A DNA stretch of 64,000 nucleotides. Origin: Cladopsammia gracilis. Its lineage: Eukaryota; Cnidaria; Anthozoa; Scleractinia; Dendrophylliidae. The stretch is from assembly GCA_022457155.1 (NCBI GenBank), contig JAJGOT010000286.1:186001-250000 (forward strand). Reading direction: 5' to 3'. The notes beneath the pieces were generated by a model. The model made no database searches. It saw nothing but the letters and a program-made list of their open reading frames with translations, and was not told where the DNA came from. A program made the position numbers and the translations under genes. Below are positions 11,891 through 23,295 of this stretch, piece by piece. Each line of letters begins with the position of its first letter. Within the stretch, counting starts at the first letter, position 1.

Positions 11891-11914
11891 AGGAGAGGAG
11901 AAAAGGGCAAGAAG
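11891..11914 (+). CDS. Microexon, 24 nt, peptide E-ERRKGQE
   Basis: Acceptor TTTTATACTTTTCAG, donor GTATTA, phase 1-1. Belongs to the 24-nt subclass (11891, 13981, 15881, 17797) with an Arg/Lys/Glu-rich peptide. Confidence 0.6.
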
Positions 11915-12312
11915 GTATTATATATTTCATATTTGACGTTTTGAAGAGTCTGTATTTTGTAGTGATTTAGTAATTAATAAGTTATTCCGGAAGATTAGTC
12001 ATATTTTCCCAAACCTATTGCGACGATAATATGATATGGTCTAGAAAAAGTCTCACTATGGTACTATTTGTTAAATTCAGAACGGCACCTTCATAAGCAT
12101 ACACCTTCCCCCCGTCCCCTTCTCCTCCTCATCATCATCATCATCATACTTACTAAAGTATTCGCAACTGTCCCTCTAACCTTCGCTAGAAGACAGGAAG
12201 CGCCCATACTTACGCCTATCCTTAGTCTGACTCACTCTCCATATTCACACTTGGTCTCCTTTTCAGGGGACATTCAATGCGTTAATAAAATGTAATCTTT
12301 TGTTCTTTTCAG

Positions 12313-12333
12313 TGTTAAAGAGAAGTTTTGAAG
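12313..12333 (+). CDS. Microexon, 21 nt, peptide V-LKRSFE
   Basis: Acceptor TTTGTTCTTTTCAG, donor GTAATA, phase 1-1. Differs at 6 of 21 positions from the 14411 exon, although the next 55 intron bases are identical. Confidence 0.65.
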
Positions 12334-12390
12334 GTAATATTTATTTCATATTTGAAGTTATGATGTATCTGAAAACTGTAGTTATTTATA

Positions 12391-13226
12391 GAGATTACTT
12401 CACGGTTGGTGAGCGCGTACGATTTTTATTCACGAGTTGGGAAGAATCACAAACGAACGAGCGAGGCTTTGCGAGCGAGTGAGTTTGTGATTCTTTCCAA
12501 CGAGTGGATAAAAATCGTACAAACGAACGAACTGTGAAGTAATTTGTTTATTATATGCATACTGAGATTTACACAACAGAAAAACAAGACGAAACGATTA
12601 AATTATGAACACGAAAGGTTCTTGGTTTATTGTTAGACTCAACTTTCAAGTGGAAAAATTCCCCCGAATTTACGCATCTAACAAAAATAACTACGACAAT
12701 AATTTTTTCCAAAACTATAACAAGACTATAAATAATGAGACAAAGACAAAGCAAGTTTGCGTACCTGTGTTTTGAAGTTTTTGCCGCTTTGATAACAACA
12801 ACAATTGGCGAGAGTGTAAACTTGCTTGCACGTTTGGCGATTTAATTGCTTTCTTTCACTTCTTTTCAGCCTTATTCTTTCTCCAGTTAGACGTATATTT
12901 TCCCTTTCAGCAGAATCTGCTAAAGTTCTTTTCTTTAGGTCCGCAGAAATCCGCATTTTTTCATTGGAGTGATGGAACTTAATGTCGCCATGAATGAATT
13001 TCTTCGAGGCCTTCAAGGAGGGCGAAGGCACACTGAATGGCGGGAATTCCCATGTACGATTTTTGTCACTTGTGAAAAATGTCGTATCGCGATTCTGATT
13101 GGTCATACGATATTCTTCACTAGTGAGGAAAATCGTATGACCAATAGGATGGCTTGTCATACGTGAAGGGACGATTTTTATCTCGTAGTTTTCTGGTGTG
13201 TAAATCTCAGTATGTATATAATAAAG
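12391..13226. mobile_element. Unclassified foldback-type insertion in an array intron
   Basis: It splits the intron motif GTAGTTATTTA from GTAAGTTATTTCGG. It contains a palindromic section (12396-12546; arms near ACTTCACGGTTGGTGAGCG and CGAACGAACTGTGAAGT) and inverted copies of CATACTGAGATTTACACA (about 12558) and TGTGTAAATCTCAGTATG (about 13197). A 144-codon minus-strand frame (12726-13160) has no recognised domain. Confidence 0.5.
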
Positions 13227-13980
13227 TAAGTTATTTCGGAAGATAAGTCATATTTTACCAAACCTATTGTAATTTTTTATAATATGATATGGTCTAGAAA
13301 AAGTTCCTTTATTAAATTCTCCTTACTATAGTACTATTTGTTATATTCAGAGCGGCACCTTTGATTGATTGATTGATTAGCATGCACCCTAACCCCCTCC
13401 CCCCTCCTCGTCCCGTACACTTCTCCTCTCCCCTTCTGTATTGCTCCTTGTCTTCAGTTTTGAAAAAGTATTTTTGCAACTGTTTATCTGACTTACTATA
13501 ACAAGGTAAAGTTCAATAAGTTTTAATATAATATGTTTATTTATAAAAACGTGGTATAGAAGCGGGCTGGAGCGTGTCCATATCTGGAGAGTCAAAGAAA
13601 AGGGTATTATTGATGTTGTGTAATATTACTCAGACTTTATGATATCTTAACCAAGCTGCTTTGTAGTTCTTTAAAGTGTCCCCTACAAGCCAAAAATTAA
13701 CTTTGAGAAAACATCGCTAAGTGCAATATCGCTATTCAAAAAAAATTTTGTGAAAACGTTATACCGTAATTTCTTCGTCAATTTTCACTCGTTATTAATT
13801 ATAGTGGACTTAATTGGTAAATAACCAAGGTATTGGCAACTGTCCCTCTAACCTTCGCGGGAAGGCAGGAAGCGCCCATACTTACGCCTATCCCAAGTCT
13901 CACTCTACATATTCACACTATCTCCCATTCTCAGAGAACATAAAATGCGTTAATTAAATGTAATATTTTATACTTTTCAG

Positions 13981-14004
13981 ATAAGGAGAGAAAAAGGCAA
14001 GAAG
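13981..14004 (+). CDS. Microexon, 24 nt, peptide D-KERKRQE
   Basis: Acceptor TTTTATACTTTTCAG, donor GTATTA, phase 1-1. Five differences from the 11891 exon. Confidence 0.6.
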
Positions 14005-14410
14005 GTATTATATATTTCATATTTGACGTTTTGAGGTATCTATATTCTGTAGTTATTTAGTAAGTTATTCCGGAAGATTAGTCATATTTTCCCAAACCTA
14101 TTGCGACGATAATATGATATGGTCTAGAAAAAGTCCTTTTTATTAAATTCTTCTCACTATAGTACTATTTGTTATATTCAGAACAGCACCTTCATAAGCA
14201 TACACCATCCCCCCGTCCTCTTCTCCTCCTCATCATCATCATCATACTTACTAAAGTATTCGCAACTGTCCCTCTAACCTTCGATAGAAGACAGGAAGCG
14301 CCCATACTTACGCCTATTCTTAGTCTGACTCACTCTCCATATTCACATTTGGTCTCCTTTTCAGAGGACATTCAATGCGTTAATTAAATGTAATCTTTTG
14401 TTCTTTTCAG

Positions 14411-14431
14411 AGTTAGACAGAAAATTAGAAG
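14411..14431 (+). CDS. Microexon, 21 nt, peptide E-LDRKLE
   Basis: Acceptor TTTGTTCTTTTCAG, donor GTAATA, phase 1-1. Leu at positions 2 and 6 of the seven-residue block gives 4-3 spacing when blocks are chained. Confidence 0.65.
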
Positions 14432-15185
14432 GTAATATTTATTTCATATTTGAAGTTATGATGTATCTGAAAACTGTAGTTATTTAGTAAGTTATTTCGG
14501 AAGATAAGTCATATTTTGCCAAACCTATTGTTATTTTTTTTATAATATGATATGGTCTAGAAAAAGTTCCTTTATTAAATTCTCCTCACTATAGTACTTT
14601 TTGTTATATTCAGAGCGGCACCTTCATTAGCATACACCCTAACCCCCCCCCCCCCCCCTCCTCGCCCCGTACAATTCTCCTCTCCCCTTCTGTATTGCTC
14701 CTTGTCTTCAGTTTTGAAAAAGTATTTTTGCAACTGTTTATCTGACTTACTATACCAAGGTAAAGTTCAATAAGTTTTGATATAATATATTTATTTATAA
14801 ACACGTGGTATAGAATCGGGCCAGTGTGTACGCGTGTCCATATCTGGAAAGTCAAAGAAAAAGGGTATTATTGATGTTGTGTAATATTACTCAGACTTTA
14901 TGATATGTTAACCAAGCTGCGTTGTAGCTCTTTAAATTGCCCCCTACAAGCCAAAAATTAACTTTGAGAAAACATCGCTTAGTGCAATATCGCGAATCAA
15001 ATTAGTTTTGATATAATAATAATTCAATAAGTTTTGATATATAATATATTTATTTATAAACGCGTGGTATAGAAGCGCCCATACTTACGCCTATCCCTAG
15101 TCTCTCAATCTCCATATTCACACTTGGTCTCCTTTTCAGAGGACATTAAATGCGTTAATTAAATGTAATCTTTTGTTCTTTTCAG

Positions 15186-15206
15186 AGTATTTGAGACAAA
15201 ACCCAG
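15186..15206 (+). CDS. Microexon, 21 nt, peptide E-YLRQNP
   Basis: Acceptor TTTGTTCTTTTCAG, donor GTAACA, phase 1-1. Pro-ending subclass, shared with 17105 and, more loosely, 42042. Confidence 0.6.
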
Positions 15207-15880
15207 GTAACATATATTTCATATTTGACGTTTTGAAGTATCTGTATACTGTAGTTATTTAGTAAGTTATTCCGGAAGATTAGTCGTATTTTACCAAACT
15301 TATTTCGACGATAACATGATATGGTCTACAAGAAGTCCCTTTGTTAAATTCTTCTCACTAGAGTACTATTTGTTATATTCAGAACGGCACCTTCATCAGC
15401 ACACACCCTAATCCTAACCCTAACAACACCCTCACCCACCCCCCCCCCCCCACCCAAGACTTTATGATATGTTAACCAAGCTGCGTTGTAGTTCTTTAAG
15501 GTGTCCCCTACAAGCCAAAAATTAACTTTGAGAAAACATCGCTAAGTGCAATATCGCTATTCAAAAAAAAAAAAAATTGTGAAAACGTTATACCGCTTTT
15601 CACTCGTTATTAATTATTTTCCTTTTCGATGAAAGATCATTCTGAATACTTTATTTTGAGAGTTATGTGTTACTATCTAATACTTTAGAAATGTCTTTAT
15701 TTAGTGGACTTTATTAGTAAATAACCAAGGTATTGGCAACTGTCCCTCTAACCTTCGCGGGAAGGCAGGAAGAGCCCATACTTACGCCTATCCCAAGTCT
15801 CACTCTATATATTCACACTATCTCCCATTCTCAGAGAACATAAAATGCCTTAATTAAATGTAATATTTTATACTTTTCAG

Positions 15881-15904
15881 AGGAAAGGAGAAAAAGGAAA
15901 GAAG
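15881..15904 (+). CDS. Microexon, 24 nt, peptide E-ERRKRKE
   Basis: Acceptor TTTTATACTTTTCAG, donor GTATTA, phase 1-1. Confidence 0.6.
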
Positions 15905-16319
15905 GTATTATATATTTCATATTTGACGTTTTGAAGAATCTGTATTCTGAAGTTATTTAGTAAGTTATTCCGGAAGATTAGTCATATTTTCCCAAACCTA
16001 TTACGACGATAATATGATATCGTCTAGAAAAAGCCCCTTTTAGTAAATTCTTCTCACTATAGTACTATTTGTTATATTCAGAACGGCACCTTCATAACCA
16101 TACACCTTCACCCCCCCCCCCCCCCCCGTCCCCTTCTCCTCCTCCTCATCATCATCATACTTACTAAAGTATTGGCAACTGTCCCTCTAACCTTCGCTGG
16201 AAGACAGGAAGCGCCCATACTTACGCCTATTCTTAGTCTCACTTTCCATATTCGCACTTGGTCTCCTTTTCAGAGGACATTCAATGCGTTAATTAAATGT
16301 AATCTTTTGTTCTTTTCAG

Positions 16320-16340
16320 AGTTAATGAATAATTTTGAAG
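16320..16340 (+). CDS. Microexon, 21 nt, peptide E-LMNNFE
   Basis: Acceptor TTTGTTCTTTTCAG, donor GTAATA, phase 1-1. Six of 21 bases differ from the 18242 exon, against one difference in about 147 bases upstream and one in 80 downstream. All four codon changes alter the residue. Confidence 0.65.
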
Positions 16341-17104
16341 GTAATATTTATTTCATATTTGACGTTATGATGTATCTGAAAACTGTAGTTATTTAGTAAA
16401 TTATTTCGGAAGATAAGTCACATTTTGCCAAACCTATTGTGATGTTTTATAATATATGGTCTAGAAAAAGTTCCTTTATTAAATTCTCCTCACTATAGTA
16501 CTATTTGTTACATTAAGAGCGGCACCTTCATTAGCATGCACCCTAACCCCCCCCCCCCCGCCCCCCCCCCGCCCCCCTCCTCGTCCAGTACACTTCTCCT
16601 CTCCCCTTCTGTATTGCTCCTTGTCTTCAGTTTTGAAAGAGTATTTTTGCAACTGTTTATCTGACTTACTATAACAAGGTAAAGTTCAATAAGTTTTGAT
16701 ATAATAGATTTATTTATAAACACGTGGTATAGAAGCGGACCAGTGTGTACGCGTGTCCATATCTGGAAAGTCAAAGAAAAAGGGTATTATTGATGTTGTG
16801 TAATATTACTCAGACTTTATGATATGTTAACCAAGCTGCGTTGTAGCTCTTTAAATTGCCCCCTATAAGCCAAAAATTAACTTTGAGAAAACATCGCTTA
16901 GTGCAATATCGCGAATCAAATTAGTTTTGATATAATAATAATTCAATAAGTTTTGATATATAATATATTTATTTATAAACGCGTGGTATAGAAGCGCCCA
17001 TACTTACGCCTATCCCTAGTCTCTCAATCTCCATATTCACACTTGGTCTACTTTTCAGAGGACATTAAATGCGTTAATTGAATGTAATCTTTTGTTCTTT
17101 TCAG

Positions 17105-17125
17105 AGTATTTGAGACAACACCCAG
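17105..17125 (+). CDS. Microexon, 21 nt, peptide E-YLRQHP
   Basis: Acceptor TTTGTTCTTTTCAG, donor GTAACA, phase 1-1. One base (N to H) differs from the 15186 exon. Confidence 0.6.
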
Positions 17126-17796
17126 GTAACATATATTTCATATTTGACGTTTTGAAGTATCTGTATACTGTAGTTATTTAGTAAGTTATTCCGGAAGATT
17201 AGTCGTATTTTACCAAACTTATTTCGACGATAATATGATATGGTCTACAAGAAGTCCTTTTGTTAAATTCTTCTCACTATAGTACTATTTGTTATATTCA
17301 GAACGGCACCTTCGCACACACCCTAATCCTAACTCTAACAACACCCTCACCCACCCCCCCCCCCCCCGCCCCACCCAAGACTTTATGATATGTTAACCAA
17401 GCTGCGTTGTAGTTCTTTAAAGTGGCCCCTACAAGCCAAAAATTAACTTTGAGAAAACATCGCTAAGTGCAATATCGCTATTCAAAAAAAAATTGTGAAA
17501 ACGTTATACCGTTTTTCACTCGTTATTAATTATTTTCCTTTTCGATGAAAGATCATTCTGAATACTTTATTTTGAGAGTTATGTGTTACTATCTAATACT
17601 TTAGAAATTTCTTTATTTAGTGGACTTTATTAGTAAATAACCAAGGTATTGGCAACTGTCCCTCTAACCTTCGCGGGAAGGCAGGAAGCGCCCATACTTA
17701 CGCCTATCCCAAGTCTCACTCTATATATTCACACTATCTCCCATTCTCAGAGAACATAAAATGCGTTAATTAAATGTAATATTTTATACTTTTCAG

Positions 17797-17820
17797 AGGA
17801 AAGGAGAAAAAGGAAAGGAG
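17797..17820 (+). CDS. Microexon, 24 nt, peptide E-ERRKRKG
   Basis: Acceptor TATACTTTTCAG, donor GTATTA, phase 1-1. One base (E to G) differs from the 15881 exon. Confidence 0.6.
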
Positions 17821-18241
17821 GTATTATATATTTCATATTTGACGATTTGAAGAATCTGTATTCTGTAGTTATTTAGTAAGTTATTCCGGAAGATTAGTCA
17901 TATTTTCCCAAACCTATTACGACGATAATATGATATGGTCTAGAAAAAGCCCCTTTTAGTAAATTCTTCTCACTATAGTACTATTTGTTATATTCAGAAC
18001 GGCACCTTCATAAGCATACACCTCCCCCCCCCCCCCCCCCCCCGTCCCCTTCTCCTCCTCCTCCTCCTCATCATCATCATACTTACTAAAGTATTGGCAA
18101 CTGTCCCTCTAACCTTCGCTGGAAGACAGGAAGCGCCCATACTTACGCCTATTCTTAGTCTCACTTTCCATATTCGCACTTGGTCTCCTTTTCAGAGGAC
18201 ATTCAATGCGCTAATTAAATGTAATCTTTTGTTCTTTTCAG

Positions 18242-18262
18242 AGTTAGAGAGAAAATTGGAAG
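18242..18262 (+). CDS. Microexon, 21 nt, peptide E-LERKLE
   Basis: Acceptor TTTGTTCTTTTCAG, donor GTAATA, phase 1-1. Heptad-like, with Leu at block positions 2 and 6. Confidence 0.65.
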
Positions 18263-19146
18263 GTAATATTTATTTCATATTTGACGTTATGATGTATCTG
18301 AAAACTGTAGTTATTTAGTAAGTTATTTCGGAAGATAAGTCATATTTTGCCAAACCTATTGTAATTTTTTATAATATGATATGGTCTAGAAAAAGTTCCT
18401 TTATTAAATTCTCCTCACTATAGTACTATTTGTTATATTCAGAGCGGCACCTTCATTAGCATGCACCCTAACCCCCCTCCCCCCTCCCCGCCCCGTACAC
18501 TTCTCATCTCCCCTTCTGTATTGCTCCTTGTCTTCAGTTTTGAAAGAGTATTTTTGCAACTGTTTATCTGACTTTCTATAACAAGGTAAAGTTCAATAAG
18601 TTTTAATATAATAGATTTATTTATACAAACGCGTGGTATAGGGCTGGAGCGTGTCCATATCTGGAGAGTCAAAGAAAAGGGTATTATTGATGTTGTGTAA
18701 TATTACTTAGACTTTATGATATGTTAACGAAGCTGCGTTGTAGTTCTTTAAAGTGTTCCCTACAAGCCAAAAATTAACTTTGAGAAAACATCGCTAAGTG
18801 CAATATCGCTATTCAAAAAAAAAAAAATTGTGAAAACGTTATACCGTAATTTCTTCGGCAATTTTCACTCGTTATCAATTATTTTCCGTTTTGATAAAAG
18901 ATCGTTCTGAATACTATATTTTGAGTGTTATGTGTTACTAACTTTACGATTATGAAATTTCCTTATATAGTAGACTTTATTAGTAAGTTATTAAAGTATT
19001 GGCAACTGTCCCTCTAACCCTCGCTGGAAGACAGGAAGCTCCCATACTTACGCCTATTCTTAGTCTCACTCTCCATATTCACACTTGGTCTCCTTTTCAG
19101 AGGACATTCAATGCGTTAATTAAATGTAATGTTTTGTTCTTTTCAG

Positions 19147-19167
19147 AGTTAAAGAGAAGTTTGCAAG
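19147..19167 (+). CDS. Microexon, 21 nt, peptide E-LKRSLQ
   Basis: Acceptor TTTGTTCTTTTCAG, donor GTAATA, phase 1-1. Last exon before the first spacer module. Seven of 21 bases differ from the 43199 exon, while about 330 bases of downstream intron differ at about five positions. Confidence 0.65.
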
Positions 19168-19574
19168 GTAATATTTATTTCATATTTAAAGTTATGATGT
19201 GTCTGAAAACTGTAGTTATTTAGTAAGTTATTTCGGAAGATAAGTCATATTTTGCCAAACCTATTGTAATTTTTTATAATATGATATGGTCTAGAAAAAG
19301 TTCCTTTATTAAATTCTTCTCACTATATAGTACTATTTGTTATATTCAGAACGGAACCTTCCTAAGCACACACCCTAACCTTAACGTTTTGAAGTATCTG
19401 TATACTGTAGTTATTTAGTAAGTTATTTCGGAAGTTTATTCATATTTTGCCAAACCTATTGTGATTTTTTATATAGTGGAATTTATTGGTAAATAACCAA
19501 GGTATTGGCAACTGACCCTAACCTTCTAACCTTCGCGGGAAGGTAGGAAGCGCCCGTACTTACCCCTATCCCAC

Positions 19575-21268
19575 TATCACTATCCGTATCTTTGTGGGAG
19601 TGTTTCCAAATCGAAAGTCAAAGTAAAAGTTAGGTGGATGTTTTGCAGCATTTTATAAGCTATGCTTATAACCTGAATGCCGCATTTGGGTGAACATAGA
19701 TTTCATAACGGTAGGTGCTTTTTCTTAAATCTTCGCTGGAGGGCGGAAATCGCCCATACTCATGCCTCTCCCCAGTCTCACTCTCCATATTCATACTTTA
19801 TCCAGTCGGCAATCAAAGTGTAAGCCCCACAGCTTAGTCGGGCCATCGCATTTTTGGTATCAGTTTTTGCTTCTGTCCCGCCTATTGCATTCATTTTTAC
19901 TGGCCCAGTTTCTCTCACCAACCTTCATTTTTTGCTACAATAGTTTCTAATTTTTACCGAGGCTTTTTTCCCGCCTGGTAGGTTGCCTGTTTTGTCCCTG
20001 TACGCTTAAAGACTTAGATGCGTATCCGAAAGGCATTCTTTGTAACATATTGTTAGTTATTGTTTACTGTCCACGACGTTTTCAGTCTCTAATATTTTCA
20101 CTCCCCTCCGCTATTAACTTTCCCCTCTCCTTTAAGATGGAGTCTGGATCCGTCACTGGAAAGGATTGGCGACTGTGTGCTTACCGCCAGTGAAACGTTT
20201 ACAATGCCACACGGACATTCCTTCAATACTATGTTTTGTGCCCATTTATTTTCCTAACAATATTTCTTGTTAAAATCACATTCATTGGTGTTTATTTAAG
20301 AAACGTTGTTTACAGTTAAAATAAGAAATTAATCTAGATCTGAGATATGAGCAAACTACAATGATGTATCTGTAGATTAAAAAAATATTGGACCTCTCCA
20401 GTGAATCGTTAATTTTTTGCAATGTTTGTGATTTATTCGGGTCTCAGCGGCATAAACTAGTACGTACCGACCATGTGAAACTTTAATAAATCGAAAAAAT
20501 ATTAAAATATTGTTTCCGTTCAAGCGAATTGTATTTTTATATGCCTGCTAAGGTAAAGGCTTTTGCCAAAACTATATTCCCATATCAGAGAAATTTAATT
20601 TTCAAACCAAAATCATTGGTCGTCTCTTATGGAGACGCCATCTTAAAACACAGTAAAATGGCATAGAATTTCTTAGTGACTAGTGTTTCGTGTCTTAAAA
20701 AGTTTAATTCAAAACAAATTGAACATTAACACGGCTACCTAAACAGAGCGGCGACAATTAAAAGTCTGAAAGAATTGCAGCGAGGACAGTGTGTCTTTCA
20801 AAAATTCACAGCTAAAGAACACAACAAGTGTTTAAAACATTGTTACTTGTAGTAGATATGTTTCCTTAATGTCCTCGGAAACTTGGAACAGCAAACAGCA
20901 ACAGCACATTGCGGTGGTTGGGTTCTGGCCCCAAAATCGTCCATTTATTAACAAACATAACAAACCCTAGTATAATACAGTACGGCTATACACATGTACA
21001 TATCCGCTTCATGAGGAGTTTCCAGGCATATTCAGAAGTAGAATGACAACAACCATCCGAAAGTTTAAAGCTCGATTACGTTGAAGATATCGACACAAAG
21101 GTGCCAGAACCACAATGGCTAAATATCCGTTACACATTACTTTTAAACAACCTAATTATCATATATTTGAATACCAAAACCCAGGACCTCCCTCGTCCAT
21201 AAGGAAATCATTTCTCTTTCCGCTACTTATTCATTGCATTCATAATACGCTACAAGAGAAATGAAATT
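19575..21268. repeat. Spacer module T, copy 1
   Basis: A noncoding block of about 1.7 kb is present three times (here, about 27525-29106 and about 43630-45292), each time after an array section. It includes ATCTTTGTGGGAGTG, CATCGCAATTTTGGTATCAG-like text and an about 80-bp block starting TTAATGTCCTCGGAAACTTG. Small conserved open frames (for example 19762-19950) show no protein features, so I treat them as noncoding. Confidence 0.7.
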
Positions 21269-21384
21269 CCTTAATGCACTCGGAAACTTGGAACAGCAAA
21301 CAACAACAGCACATTGCGGTGGTTGGGTTCTGGCCCCAAAATCGTCCACACAAGGCGAAAGCATAGTTCAAAAGAAAGCTAGAG

Positions 21385-22403
21385 TCAAACTTTGAGGGCC
21401 TTGGATACTGACAGAAGAGTCTCCCTGCGGTCCCTGATATATCGGTTCCTCGATGCGCTGGATCTCCATCCTCCATGTGCAGAGATGAGACGGTCTGATA
21501 TGCCACCTTCCGAAGCCGCAGAAGCGCCACCAGATCTTAAGCTGTGTAAGCCATAGTATTCGGGGTCCAACCCAATGGCTGCAAATGCGGCAAGAACTTG
21601 CGTCCTAGCTTTGTGGTAGGACAGCTTTCTATCCCTGCAAATTGGCGGGAACCTGAGCCTTGAATAACACGGAACAGTGGACCAGCGGACAATGCAGAAC
21701 GCTCCAACAGACGCTCGGTCAAGCCAACTGGACAAGTGCGAAGGCCAGAGCGGGCAATAAAAATATTCTGACCCTGGTGGAACTGGTCGTTCTTACGTTT
21801 CTCTACAAAAATTGACAGGTGAGTAGGGAAGATGGTCAGATTATCGACGCAAATCTCACTAAGATCGCTCCATCTCAGGAACCCACAAAAGCCAACGACA
21901 ATTAACGTAACAGTCTGAAGGTCGGACAGTAGGCAACCCGGTTGAGCAAACTTGTCCACAATATCCCTAACGTTAACAGGGGTAAGCGGTCTTTTCTTAG
22001 CCACAGGACGTGCCAATAGACGCTTTGCCGAATCGACGACTTGCACAACCAAAGGGTGAGACGCCGGATCCATCAATATGGCTTTCTTGTGGGCCCATGA
22101 CACTCCATAAAGAGCTGCAACTACAGGACTGGGCGTGCGTGATTTTCCCAGAATGTCGGACAGATACAAGGCGACATGAAAACCATTTGCTGGGAGGGTC
22201 GTGAAACCGAAGCGCGCAGCCCACGCACACCACCGCTTAAACTCTCGACGATATTTGATCACCGTTGAAGTGGCGCGGTCGTGAAGAACGATGTGGGGCA
22301 AGACCCCAGCCAGTCGATTGAGGTAAGGATCCGCGAGGCTGTACAGATTCCTCCAAGGCGCCGACATGAACACATGTGAACCTAAGGAACAACAAAGTAC
22401 CAT
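21385..22403 (-). pseudogene. DIRS tyrosine recombinase, copy A, frameshifted
   Basis: The first 250 or so residues match copy B, including the catalytic Arg context FLRWSDL. A 1-base deletion near 21640 (copy A has one A fewer in a TGCAAAATTGG run than copy B) then shifts the frame. The C-terminal part, with HSLRSGGAS, HGGW and the RYIRD tyrosine, continues in another frame (21385-21735). The catalytic residues are therefore split between two frames and this copy is unlikely to be active. Confidence 0.85.
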
Positions 22404-22581
22404 AAGTCAGGGGTTGGAGCATCACCAGCTATACTTGAAATAGACGGGGCAACAAAATCAAATCAGCTACGAAATCGCACGTAATTCCATGATAACTGAT
22501 ACATTCGCTGTGACTACGAAAAGCGAGGCGTCCCAGCAACGTAAATGAGAATAACAACCATACAGGGCAAAGGCAAAATGG

Positions 22582-22876
22582 CCTCCACTATCGAGTGGGG
22601 AACCTCGATCCTCGATGTATGACCAGGGCGTCCATGAAACCATCAATAGCAAGCAATAGCCGCCATAGGCCTCCACTATCGAGTGGGGAGCTCGAGTCGC
22701 AAAGGATAACTGATCCAACAACAACCACTTGCCCCCCGATGCAAGGGGACAACAACTTTCCTGATAAACAACTACTGAGTAATAGCAACACCTGCCTCCA
22801 CTGTCGAGTGGGTGAAATCTCTAGTACTAACACAGCAAACATAGATAGTAGCAGTCATGCCCCTATCAAGTGAGGC
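22582..22876. repeat. Four spaced near-palindromes inside DIRS
   Basis: CCTCCACTATCGAGTGGGG occurs at 22582 and 22670, with variants at 22795 and 22859. The same set is present in copy B (about 30422-30716). It lies between the recombinase and RNase H regions. Confidence 0.6.
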
Positions 22877-23295
22877 AAACTCAGAATTGTTTCTCTGATT
22901 GGTCCCGATGATCCGGTAAATGAGGGAACGTCAACTCAACAGCCAGCCAAACGCATACTAGCCACCGACAAGAATCGTGACATAGGGTCCATCACGAGCC
23001 ACACGTACTACGCCGCAATGCACAGGGCGAACGATAAGTAAACCAGAGCTAACTTGAGTCCAGTCAGAACTGCGTGGACGCTTAAGAACCATGGCTTTCA
23101 TAGGCTTCTAAGACCTGGAGCGCCACAAACACAAGATCCACACGCTAACAGCAGACAATTCGTAATGCCAAAATCCTGCAGTTCGGGGTTCCATGGCCAA
23201 ACAAGTCGGTCTCGGCTGAACCTGGAAGGAACGTCTCCGGATGCAATGGAATATCCTTGACGTCCTTAATAAAACTGTTAGCAGCACCACCGTCG

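Larger units (their letters stand above)
9236..19490 (+). repeat. Main tandem microexon array
   Basis: Repeated modules carry, in order, a CTCTAACCTTCGC-type block, an acceptor, a microexon, a donor, TTTAGTAAGTTATT, GATATGGTCTAGAAAAAG, a C-rich tract near CACCCTAACCC, and ACGTGGTATAGAAGCGG. The 13981-19000 part holds recent duplications with a period of about 1.9 kb (exon spacings 1900, 1909, 1919, 1916 and 1922 nt). Array pieces continue at 25455-27440, 39243-39717 and 41790-43545, separated by later insertions and spacer modules. Confidence 0.85.

Noticed and set aside
12068..12295. Recurrent open frames in array units (for example 12068-12295, 14169-14387, 16172-16396, and minus-strand frames such as 13389-13595)
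   Set aside because: They follow the repeat units, run through splice-site-like sequence and poly-C tracts, shift frame between copies and show no domain; they are shadows of repeated intron DNA.
9991..19167. CRISPR-like reading of short variable blocks between conserved repeats
   Set aside because: The genome is eukaryotic, the conserved parts are hundreds of bases long and the variable parts are phase-constrained exons with splice sites.
19762..19950. Small conserved frame in the three T modules as a gene
   Set aside because: Conservation equals that of the surrounding noncoding module and the peptide has no recognisable feature.
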